Part shown: piece by piece, positions 37,081-47,108 of the stretch
Numbering within the stretch: position 1 is the first letter of the stretch
Layout of the letters: each line of letters starts with the position of its first letter
Origin: Gnetum montanum
Lineage: Eukaryota; Streptophyta; Gnetopsida; Gnetales; Gnetaceae
Reading direction: 5' to 3'
Assembly: GCA_015680685.1 (NCBI GenBank)
Contig: MNCI01036217.1
Location: 362,497-422,736, forward strand
DNA length: 60,240 nt
The notes under the pieces: generated by a model
The model's input: the letters and a program-made list of their open reading frames with translations, nothing else
What the model was told of the DNA's origin: nothing
Databases searched by the model: none
Made by a program: the position numbers and the translations under genes

Positions 37081-39412
37081 ATGTCTTCTTCTTCGCATAA
37101 GAGCACTTCACCGCCTATGACTAACACAAGAGGCAGTTGGCGACATAATACACATAACCAAGATCCGTCAGTTCCTCAACAGTTTTGTGTGGTATATACT
37201 CATCTTGATGAGTATGTACCCGATTTCACCATTATTCTCCACCAAGATGAACAACTGCATTGGAGAGACTTGGAGGGTAACATAGTGTTGCCTCCAGACT
37301 ACTCAGTCTCCAACATGCTCCTTCATGCTCTCACACGAATAGGCATGCCGCTTTTATACACAGAATATGTTGCATGCGATCATGACACAAGGGACTATCA
37401 TCCCATAGAAGTGCAATGTCAAAGAGATTTGCGACAAGACAGATACCATACATCCTTGAAGGGTAAATGGCCCCACGATGCTCTGCACATTTTAAGAAAA
37501 ATTGAGGATGGTGAACCTACTTCAATAGGTTCCCCACAAAACGATGTTCCTCCTCCTAACAGTGGTCAAGAGGTGGTGTATCAGAACCTCCACTCCACTA
37601 TTTACAACCCTGGTTCTGATACCCACGAACACGAAGTGTTCAACGAGGGAACACAAACACACAATAAGGGCAGATGTTCTAATCGTGATCACAATCGAGG
37701 CCAAGACCACCGAAGAGAAGGTAGAAAACACCATCATGGCGATGGTTCTTCTTCTTCACCTTCATCGTCACCTTCACCCTCTCCTTCAATGTCCGAACGT
37801 AGTCATAGGGAAACCAATCGTGAGGATAAGGGAAAATAAAGTGAAAGACATTGACGAGATAGTCAAGAATGAGGACGAGGGCACTCTAAGGAATCAAGGC
37901 ATAGAAGAAGGGAGATTAGGGAACCGCGTAGACACCATAGACACTATGAACAAGACAATCACAAAGAACCCCTACTCACAACTAGAAGCATGCTAGATAT
38001 AACAGAGGCTGTAAGAGTTCCAACAAGGCACCAAAAGGATAGTAGAATCAAGAGATTAGACATGAACAACATTCGACGATTCGAAAGGGGATACAATGTT
38101 GATCCTCAAAATCATTTACAAGCATTCCATGATGCATGTGCCTTGCAAAACATAGAAAACGAATAGCAAAAACTAAAGTTGTTCCCAAGGACACTAGTGA
38201 AAGAAGCTAAAAGTTGGTACTGGTCCTTAGAACCGGAATCCATTCGGAGGTGGAGTACAATGTTAGAACTGTGCAATGATAAGTACCAAACATACTCCCA
38301 AGTTTCTAACCTATGGAAGCAACTCCAAGGATGGAAATCACGAACCCTTGGATGCTGCCATGGGCCGCTATTACTCATTGTTACATCATTGCCTTGGCCA
38401 TGGTTATTCGCAGCAAGATCAACTACGCCATCTAGTGGATGGACTTAAGCATGAAACAAGAAGAAACCTTGGGACGTATGCCCAAAGAAGGTTATCGGAG
38501 CTTAGGTCTCATCAAATTTATAGATTGCTAGAGCAAGTAGCCAAAGAAGAAGGTGAGCTACGAAAGAGAGAAAGTGTGGAAGAATACAATCGAGATCCTT
38601 CCCTCCGAAAAAGAGGAGTGAGATTTTGTGAGGAGGAAGAAGAGTCACCACTCGAAGAGATTGTGAATAGGAAAAATTTTCCTCTTCAAAAGTTAACAAT
38701 AGAAGTATCAGCAAAGGTAGACCAAATTTGGAACTCCCTGGATAGTAGGTTTGAAACTGTTCTTAAAATTGTAGAGGAGTCTAGGGAGTGAGGTAGTGAC
38801 CGCGACAAAAAGAAAAAGAGAGAAGTGGAAAATGCACGTAACAAGGGTAACAGCAAAATGGCCCTCACAGAAGAGGTTGTGGATTCAGACACGGACAATG
38901 ATGGTGGAAGCGAGATATGCCAATACAACCATCCTAAGGGATGTTGCCCAGTGATCTCACATCTACAAGACTTTGGGATATATGCACTCAACCCATGACT
39001 GAATAAACAGCAAGCACCCCGACAATTACCTTATCCCCAAGGTAACCCAAGGCAGTTCCACCAACCTTTAACATATTATCCAAGTGGAACTCCATCACAA
39101 CCCGTTGAGCAACATCAACAGTGGCAATGCCCACAGTCATGGGGGATGCCACCACCAAGGCAACAATACCCTTCCTGGCAACCTAACCCATATGGCTACT
39201 ATGTGTAGCATCCAATCTCTTCACATGACTCTGTTAGTCATGTTACACCACAACATCACTACCAAGCCCGTGAGTATTATAGAACTCCTTCTCCTAGGGA
39301 AGATAACCGACAAACATATCATCCTTCAAATCCATCTACAACTCTCACACCAATAGCTCCATTACCACCCGCTCCAGCAATGCAAGGGGAACTTCCTACT
39401 CAACCGCAGTAA
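37081..39412 (+). pseudogene. gag of the third element, several frame breaks
   Basis: The frame opens at ATG 37081 and is open for 252 codons (to 37839). It then continues in shifted frames through the capsid-type domain (about 38060-38560: RLDMNNIRRFERGYNVDPQ, KEAKSWYWSL, YYSLLHHCLGHGYSQQDQL). A Glu-rich segment follows, then an NHPKGCCP motif near 38930 and a Pro/Gln/Tyr-rich tail (~39000-39412). The N-terminal part has FCVVYTHLDEYVPDFTI and a His/Ser-rich stretch. Gag packages element RNA. At least three frame changes and several stops make it non-functional. Confidence 0.78.
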
Positions 39413-39599
39413 CGCAATGCCACTAGGGCTATGAATCCTCAACCCGCTATTGGTTCTGACAACTGTATAAGAAAAAACCTTTCTTCAGAACCAATAGTCC
39501 AACCAAGCCCTTACAACCACAAGCGGTTGAACCTCTGAACGCCTCCCAATCAAATAAGGCTTCAGAGCTCCCTTCGAACCAAACACCAAGCTCAATGCA

Positions 39600-40155
39600 T
39601 ACGATTATGTTAACACATGTCGTTACTGACTGGATCAAGGTTGGCCACCTTCTCAGAAAATTCTCTGATCCTAGAAGCCCCCTAATCTATCTCCAAATCA
39701 TTGGGAATGAGCTATGCAAAGCTCTTCTGGACTTAGGTTCTGAAGTCAACTTAATATCACAAGAAATGTACAAAGCCTGAAACCTGCCTCCATTAAGGAA
39801 GAGCAATATTCGCCTAGAGTTGGCCAACCAGTCCATCACTGTTCCCTTGGGACTGGTGGAGGACATTGTCACCATTATGTGTGGGTGGTCGTACCTAGCT
39901 GATTTCCTAGTGATACAAGTGAATACCGTTTAAAGGGACTTCCCAATAATAATGGGAAGAGCATGGCTAAGTACTATAGATGCACGCCTAGGAATCCATG
40001 ATCTTTTCCTGGAAATATCTAAGGAAAATACTTTTGGAAAGATCGAAAAGAAGAAGGTTCTATGCATCGCATACAGTGATACAGGGTGCAATTGCGTGCA
40101 GAGATCATGGGTTGTGCAAATTTTAGCATTGCCTACATGCAACCAATGTGCATAA
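39600..40155 (+). pseudogene. aspartic protease region of the third element
   Basis: The segment starts around SDPRSPLIYLQIIGNE and carries ALLDLGSEVNLIS, where retroelement proteases have D-S/T-G-A: the catalytic Asp is present but the next residue is Leu. It continues with SITVPLGLVEDIVTIM and DFPIIMGRAWLSTIDAR, with stops near 39780 and 39932. The protease would cleave the Gag-Pol precursor. Confidence 0.75.
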
Positions 40156-40245
40156 GACATTAACATACAAAAGTGCCTGTATGCAACAGCCACATGACAA
40201 GAAGACACCCAGTGGCTAATAGCTTATCAAGAGAGCAACTCACTA

Positions 40246-41350
40246 ATGTGCATGGAACTAACTAAGGGAATAACTTATGCTTATATCAAAAGCATAGATG
40301 CACTAGTGCAAGTTTGCTGCCAACTTCCAAGCCTTAACCTTGAAAACATCAACTGGGGGAAGTTGGAAATTCCTAAGAAATTCAAACAAGAGCCCCTAAA
40401 AGTGAAATCATTGCCCACCTGTCTAGAATATATGACTCTTGAAAATGGAAAACCGATAATCATCAATGCAAGACTTGCTTCCAAACAAAAAGGTAGACTG
40501 CTAAAGGTAATAAACAAATGGTCAAAAGCCTTTGCCTGGTCATATCCCGAATTAATTGGAATAGATCCTAGGATATGCTAGCATAAGATTTACACTAACC
40601 CCTCCATGAAACCTCGAAAACAACTGCAGAGGCAATTGAAGCAAGTAGTAAAAGACGAAATAGAATAGCTTCTTAAGGCTGGGTTCATATATCCCATTGT
40701 TAATAGTGAAAGGGCTAGCCCTTTGGTAATTGTGCCTAAAAAGGGAGTCAAATGGAGGGTGTGCATAGATTTTAGGCTGCTGAACATGGCAACATTGAAG
40801 GATCACTTTTTGTTGCCATTCGTTGACCAAGTCTTAGACACCATAATAGGGCATCGCTATTATAGTTTTCTGGATGGCTATAGCGGATACAACCAAATAC
40901 AGATAGCCCCAGAAGGCCAAGCCAAGATAATGTTCACCAGTCCTTGGGAAATGTTTACATATAAACAAATGTTGTTTGGCTTGTGTAATGCTCCTGCCAC
41001 ATTTCAATGCCTAGTTCTAAGCATATTCCAACAGCAGATAGGGAACGGAGTGGAAGTCTTTATGGATGACTTCTCCACCTATGAAACAAGTTTTGATCAA
41101 GCCTTGGACCGATTAGAGCAAGTGCTGAAAAGATGCATAAAAACCAATCTAAGGCTCAACTGGCAGAAAAGCCATTTAATGGTCCAAGAAGGCATAGTAC
41201 TTGGGCATAAGGTTTCATATGCAGGAATAGAGGTAGACCCAAATAACATTAGGGCCATCCAAAAAATCACCCGTCAACTAGAAACTGTCAAAGACATTCG
41301 GTCATTCCTTGGACACACTGGCTACTATATAGAACGGCCAGTGCACATAA
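40246..41350 (+). pseudogene. reverse transcriptase of the third element, truncated
   Basis: The RT N-terminal region starts near 40246. Stops occur at about 40579 and 40666, then an open frame runs from 40723. Motifs in order: VCIDFRLLNMATLKDHFLLP, FLDGYSGYNQIQIAP, FGLCNAPATFQC, VEVFMDDFSTY with the two catalytic Asp (about 41060), NWQKSHLMVQEGIVLGHKVS and FLGHTGYY. After this the sequence leaves pol: the ~2 kb for RNase H and integrase is missing, and the frame ends at 41463 after passing through end-of-pol sequence (SVMGET). Confidence 0.85.
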
Positions 41351-41463
41351 TACCTCTGATAGGGGATGACCTTGCTCACTATTTCGAATCTCCTCCTTTC
41401 AACTCAGTCATGGGGGAGACGGCCACCTTTGCTAACCATTTGAGGCCCTCAGTTCCTTTTTAA

Positions 41464-43325
41464 GTTTTTTTTTACACATCTTTGTTTTATAAATTTCTTG
41501 AATTTTTCTTGTTTTTGTTTTCCAACATCATTTATACTTTCTCATTTCTTTGTGTGACTGTTTATTTTTGTTTTTTTTTTTTTGTCTTTGTTTATTGTTT
41601 TTGTTTTGTTAGATTCGTCACCTAATAAGTGCTCTTGATGGTGGTATGAACTGTATTCTATTGATGGCTAATGTTTGGTTTTTACCTTTGAGTTATAATG
41701 TTGATACTAAGGTATGGTTCTTTTGATATAATAGGCAATGAGTCCACGTCATCCATGCATCCATGAATTTCTATGGTCTCTCTTAGCTTGGAACTGTACG
41801 GTCCTCTTATTTAATAATAAAACTATTAACGAATTGGTGACTGGGCATTTCTCAAACTAAGGAAGGACTCAAGGACTGAAAAGGGTGTGACTTCAAAGGG
41901 ATTTGATGCATTTGTGCTAGCTATTCTTTTGGGTTCTTGGATGTTTTCTTCTTGAGTTTTCCTTACCATTACGACATTGCTCCATTATTACGAAGCTGAG
42001 CCAATAAAAATAAGTCTTTGCATGGTGTGGTTCTCATGCAAAAAAAAAGTGAGAATTCAAAGCACACCCCTTAGACAAAATAATCATCTGGGCTACAAGC
42101 ACTGGTTATGGAACTAAACAAACATGTTTCCTCTAATTAAGGCCCTTTCTCGCTTCCTAGTTTTCCCTTTCTCGTTTCCTCAAAATGGTGGTGACTCTTT
42201 GGCGAAAGCATTCTTGTCACTTCAAGTGGATGGATTGGCCAAGTGTATTAATGTGAAGTCACTGGATGTGGATTGTTTGAGGCTAGATTTAGAATGAGAT
42301 CTACTTAGTCACATTAACCATAAATACACAAGAGGTTGTACACCACCTTGTTCTCGGGACTCCATTCCATTCTCTTCTCCCCATCATTCTTTCTCCATTT
42401 TCCACCTCATTGTCGGTTGTATCAGTAGTCTATATTTTGGTTGATGCATTGTTTTCTCTTTGGTGAATTCTTGGGGTTAAGTCTTTAACTCTTGCTCCCA
42501 AATGACATTTCTAGAGCCTACGGACTCTTTGAATGTGGGTTTGTCAGGGCATAAAGGGCATGAGCCTACTTTGGGAAGGATCCACTGGCATTCCTATTTG
42601 GTGCATCAGTTAACTTCTTTCCCTTAAACATTTTCGCAATCAACATTTGTTTTGTTCATTTCCATCTTTGACATCCATTTTATCTGCGTTGTCGTTGTTT
42701 CTTTTTCTCCATCTTTCTTATTCCTTATCTTTTTCCATTCTATCGCTACCAGAGGATCGCTCTTAGTCATGGGGGCTTTTTCAATTTTTCCTAACCCCCA
42801 CACTTTGGGTAGTCACTAGTGTTATATCTCTAGAATCTGTATTGGCCATATCATAACTCAACCAATGGACCTTACACCGAGGCAAGGTATCAACTATATT
42901 ATGATTTACTTATCCTTGCTCATATGTGATTACGTTGTGTGTGCAAATGGCAATCATATAGCAATGGACTGGACCTGGAGGAAACACTCAGGATGGATTA
43001 GTGTTGGAATAGTTGTGCAAGGAACAAGGTTGATGGCGTGCTCATGGATGGACAATAGAAGGCACAATCTTGGAGTGGGCAACAACACGTCTTCTTCTTT
43101 CTTTTCTCTCTCTCTTCTCTCTTAGCTGTCAAATAAAGCTGGATGTCAATTGTGTGCAGTGTTCACTCTTGTGGTTATGAACACTAATGTTGCCATGTAT
43201 TGTAATGTTGATCCGTTCACATGTCATCCCATTCACCACTAGTTATCATTCAAGTCAATAATCCCATACCTTCCCAATATTTTGTAAGGAACTCGAGGGC
43301 GAGTTTTCATTCAATCATGGGGGTA
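41464..43325 (+). other. 3' non-coding region and polypurine tract of the third element
   Basis: T-rich at 41465-41600, then blocks shared with the other elements (for example GGGTGTGACTTCAAAGGGAT near 41882 and GAGCCTACTTTGGGAAGGATCC near 42560). The 86-codon frame at 42865 has no family features. The tract TCATGGGGGTA at 43315-43325 directly precedes the 3' LTR and is the likely plus-strand primer. The same TCATGGGGG also occurs at 42767 and 41408. Confidence 0.6.
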
Positions 43326-44093
43326 TGATGAGCCGCGATATTGCATCTGCTACGCGATATTGCGTCCTGTCTCGTCTTCTATAAATAAGAGGCAACACCC
43401 TTTGTTCCAATATAGTTAGACTTAGACCCTTAGCCAAATTCTTGTAGTTTAGTCATTCCAGAGTTAGAATAATTTCTATGTGCCCGCAATAGGAGTCATA
43501 GAGTGAACGGATCTTTATTCGAGCAATTTGTACCTGAGCACAATTTTGTGTACAACAATAAAGACGAACTTTATGATAAACCTTGCAGTATACAGCTTAA
43601 GCTAATTAGTAATTAATGATTGTTTAACGTTTTCCTCGTTAATTAATATCTCTCTCAACCTTTAACCCCCTTAGTTAAATACACTCAACATGACCGCTTT
43701 GAGCATGCGTGTAGTGCTTGGTAACCCAGTAACGATTAGCATTTGGTAATCTCAACAGCATTGCACTGGTTCAGGATGTGTACAGCAAGTGGAAACGGAT
43801 ACTGGTGTTAGGAACATTTAAAAACTAGTTAATGTAAGTTAGCCACTTAGTTCTCTCTCCCTCTCTTTATTAGCAGAAGACATAAAAAAGGTAAAAGCTA
43901 TAAAAATCATATACCTCAAGCTTACTTAACTATACAACCGTGACAATACAAGTAAGTTTGGAAAGACAACGATTGATTAACCTTGTGTGTTCCATTAAGG
44001 CGCATAAGCACTTAGTCCTTAGAGTTCGACTGGATCGTGCGTGAAACGCTTGTATTCGTATGGTTGAGTGTAAGGGTACCTCGCCACTCATCA
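43326..44093 (+). repeat. 3' LTR of the third element (768 bp)
   Basis: TGATGAGCCGCGATATTGC...CACTCATCA. Two GCGATATTGC motifs lie at 43333-43342 and 43353-43362, upstream of TATA box TATAAATA at 43380-43387. Followed by target duplication CAAAG. Confidence 0.9.
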
Positions 44094-44149
44094 CAAAGCT
44101 TTGGCAAATTACCAACTTTTGTAAGAGAGGAAGATCTAAAGAAAAATGA

Positions 44150-44400
44150 CAACATAAATTGTCAAAACAAATTGTTCATAACAATTGATCTTACAATGAG
44201 ATTCTTTTTCATTAGCATTATCCCACATGATAAGATTTAATCTTTGAGTTAACTATAGTCTTGTCATATGAAGAAAATTTTTTCCAAATTGTTCATCACA
44301 ATTGACCTTACATTGAGATTCTCTTTCATTAGCATTAGCCCACTTCTTAATATAAGATCTAATCTTGGAGTTAACTATAATCTTTGCGTACGAGGAAAAA
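44150..44400 (-). repeat. ~120 bp tandem duplication
   Basis: AATTGTTCAT(A/C)ACAATTGA... at about 44168 is repeated at about 44286 with the same following blocks (CATTAGCATTA, GAGTTAACTATA, AATTTTTTCC/AATTTTCC). Non-coding today. Confidence 0.5.
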
Positions 44401-44499
44401 TTTTCCTCACAAACTATTTGTTTGGACTAATAAGTACTTCCTTTAGAAAAATTATTCATGGTTTTCTTTGGTTTCTTCATTGTCATTTAATTATAGTAA

Positions 44500-44710
44500 C
44501 TTGATTTTTTAAATATCTTTAACTTTGCTTGTTTTTCAATATCCTTAACTTCAATACATTTCTACTTTTCCTCAACATCTTTTTCCTTAAGTTGAAAAGG
44601 ACAAACATTAAACAAATGTCTTTCATGATGACAAAAGTTGCAAGAATTAAAAAGATTATAATATGTGATTTGCTGAATATAAGTCTTCTTGCCTACTTGT
44701 AATACTAATT
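44500..44710 (-). pseudogene. gag relic with CCHC zinc knuckle
   Basis: The minus strand at 44642-44601 reads CNFCHHERHLFNVC, an exact C-x2-C-x4-H-x4-C zinc knuckle as found in retroelement Gag nucleocapsids. A Lys/Glu-rich stretch follows (lower coordinates), and the frame soon breaks. The usual Gly before His is Arg. The CCHC knuckle is not seen in the Athila-like gags of this window, so it comes from a different element, perhaps Copia-like (inference). Confidence 0.5.
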
Positions 44711-44744
44711 ACTTTTTATAGTTAAAAAATTGATTTAAAAAAAA

Positions 44745-44760
44745 ACACACACACACACAT
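44745..44760 (+). repeat. (AC)n microsatellite
   Basis: About seven AC repeats following a short A run. Confidence 0.7.
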
Positions 44761-44929
44761 CTACTAGACCCAAATGGTGTTAAAATAGATTCCATATATT
44801 TAATGGGACTAAGAAGGTTGATAATCTTTTAATCAATTTCATGAGAAATTAGCTAAAGATTAAATAACTTAACAAAACATGAAATCAAACCTACAACATA
44901 AGTACTCCACTACTACTACCATACTTATT

Positions 44930-45000
44930 AGGAATTAAACCCTTAAACCTGCAACCTCGTAACTCAACACAGAGGGAATGTCCTAACCACCACCGTTTGC
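44930..45000 (-). repeat. tRNA-like SINE candidate (minus strand)
   Basis: On the minus strand, GGTGGTTAGGACA resembles an A box and GCAGGTTTAAGG a B box about 40 bases later, flanking a possible short hairpin. Weak, and could be chance. Confidence 0.25.
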
Positions 45001-45095
45001 ATAGTAGTTCATACTTGAAAACAATTTCAATTTCATAAATTTAATGTGAACATGCATCCAACTTATTCCAACGAGAGTTTTAAAGCACTCACCTG

Positions 45096-45200
45096 CCTTG
45101 CCCTTTCAATTCAAAGTTCACATTGCCTTGCCCTTTCAATTCAAAGTTCACATTGTTGGTGGACTCACTTCCCTTGCCCTTTCATTTCAAAGTTCACATT
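45096..45200 (+). repeat. 29-bp repeat, three copies
   Basis: CCTTGCCCTTTCAATTCAAA, followed by GTTCACATT, occurs at 45096-45124, 45126-45154 and 45172-45200 (one mismatch in the third). The first two are adjacent and the third lies 17 bases further on. Confidence 0.85.
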
Positions 45201-45552
45201 GTTACTCTCACTAGTCCACCAATTAGGTTCAAGCAATGGATTCAACCAGCTCCAGCTCTATGTATGTATGCCTATGTACATGATATAAATAATATTGTGC
45301 ATGTACCTAAATTGCACATGCAAACCAAAAGCCAAAATACGTCCATGTACATGATATAAATAAATATCGAACATGTATTTGAATTTGTAAAACTAGTTTC
45401 ACATGGCTGCGATCAAGAGTACATGCTTAACCAATGATATAGTTCAGCATGCAAGAAAATTTAGCCGTGTAGATTTCGGCATTCAATTCAAAAATTGGTA
45501 TATGAGGTATTGCATAAAAATTTTAAGTGTTTTTCTAGTCTCAAAACTAAAA

Positions 45553-45708
45553 TAGATAAATAAATAAACCCTTAACTTATTTTTTATTATTCTAGGTTTT
45601 TACGGGTATTCTATATGTGAAATTTTTTTTTAGATAAATAAATAAACCCTTAACTTATTTTTTATTATTCTAGGTTTTTACGGGTATTCTATATGTGAAA
45701 TTTTTTTT
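45553..45708 (+). repeat. perfect 78-bp tandem duplication
   Basis: 45553-45630 and 45631-45708 are identical as far as can be read, apart from T-run length at the end. Identity shows it is very recent or an assembly artefact. Confidence 0.85.
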
Positions 45709-46052
45709 TATTCTATTTAAATAAGTGTTCCCGATGACATTTCCTCAACTAAGGGGGTGTATCCGTGAGACCTGCTTGAAAAGGGAAAGAGTTTGGGAAA
45801 TTGTAATTCTTCCTTTATAATTGTTTGATATCTTCTTCCCTTATAATATAAAAATTATTTATAATTACATCCAATACCTTATAGATTTATTGAATTAGTT
45901 TAATTTCAACTATCCTTTCCATAATAGTTTATTTACTCAATAACATATTAAGATAAAGGATGCAAGCTACATTTTACCCATGCCTTATAATTGTAAAGAC
46001 TTCTACCATTGATAATTATGCTTTTCTTGTTACTTTGATGAAATATCTATGC

Positions 46053-46390
46053 AGGGTCAGAAATCAATATCATTTTCTCTACCACTGTCACATCATATCA
46101 GCAGTCTATGCCAGTGGGTGAAATTCTGAAATTTTTCGTTAAGATCGGCGTGTTTGTAATTTTGTATAATGTCTCAAGAAACAGCGAAGATACTTTCATC
46201 TTTAAATAAATATTATAATTTACTTTCAAAGTGAAACGCTAATTTATATCCTTGGATTTTCAGGCATGAAGGATGAGAGTAAGTTTCTTTGCCTGTAATC
46301 GTGATTATCACATAACTAGCTTTTTCAGGCAGAAACTAGCTTTATCTTTTATCAAACCAAGAATGGGTACAAGTTTCTGCTTCTGCAAAT
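46053..46390 (+). pseudogene. ADH-like gene fragment (second copy, broken)
   Basis: Aligns by eye with 33815-34200 of the ADH-like gene. It matches the end of exon 2 (GTCAGAAATCAATATCA..., CCACTGTCACATCATATCAGCAG, then GTGCC-like and GGTGGGTGAAATT intron start). It also matches intron 2 (TTTGTATAATGTCTCAAGAA), exon 3 (TATATCCTTGGATTTTCAGGCATGAAGGATGAG) and part of intron 3 (CCAAGAATGGGT). Intron 2 is shortened, several coding positions are frameshifted, and no other exons are visible. It is a local duplicate, about 2.6 kb from the gene once the third retroelement is removed. Confidence 0.7.
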
Positions 46391-47108
46391 AATGTAGGCT
46401 TATTTCTGTAGTTTTCCAGTCTGCAAGTTGTTCCGATGACGTTGCTGTCTCAGAATTAGAAAAAGTTCTGCTAAGCGGGTTGTAATGTAGGTTTCCGAAC
46501 TTCCATGATGATGTGAACAATCTCTGAACCATATCCACGAACGAGACATAAACAATGGTCAAAGAGGGAGGGAAATTCTAATCAGATTATATCCCTATGA
46601 TTGTCCATTTAGTTGAAGTTGTCAACATAAATGCATGGTTCAAAATTTTCCATATCCATAGGTCGCATTTTCCAATTTTCCTGATATCAATTTCAAGAGA
46701 TATGTCAAATACAACATGCATAATAAGACCCTTAGAACATATATTACGTTAATGAATGAGAGTAATTGTATTAATTTGTTGATCAAAAGGCCATAGCCTA
46801 GCTGAATGAGAAAAATGAATAGGATCTATTGTATTAATATGAAACACCGTATTCGAATCATAGTTAACTATAGATGAAAAAAAAAGACTCTTCCGATTTC
46901 CAGAAGGGTATGAAAAGTTCCGACTATTGAGGACCAAGTGATGATTTCGAAAATATTTGGATCAACTGTACGGATAGTAATACAAAATGAGCCTAATGGA
47001 TCATGGTGGATGTAAAATTCAATCATTTTTACAGTTTCATGGCAACAGATCCATAATCACCAATGTTGCTTAAATTCAACTGGCATGTAACTAATCATAC
47101 ATATGTGT
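46391..47108. other. intergenic, no gene seen
   Basis: Between the ADH fragment and the end of the BRIZ-like gene. Only short frames without family features. Confidence 0.35.

Larger units (their letters stand above)
36366..44093 (+). mobile_element. Athila-like element lacking RNase H and integrase, TSD CAAAG
   Basis: LTR-to-LTR insertion of 7,728 bp on the + strand. CAAAG at 36361-36365 recurs at 44094-44098. The 5' LTR is 36366-36937 (572 bp), the 3' LTR 43326-44093 (768 bp), and the primer site 36939-36956. Gag, protease and RT are present. The RT frame jumps at about 41340-41370 straight into the sequence that ends pol in its relatives, so RNase H and integrase are deleted. LTRs differ by roughly 10% by eye outside the length difference. 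The copy is non-autonomous and defective. Confidence 0.9.

Noticed and set aside
37522-37737. Minus-strand frame inside gag of the third element
   Set aside because: It is the antisense shadow of the coding gag frame.
42865-43125. 86-codon frame in the 3' region of the third element as an env-like ORF
   Set aside because: No counterpart in the second element, and no signal or membrane segment. Composition is like the surrounding non-coding DNA.
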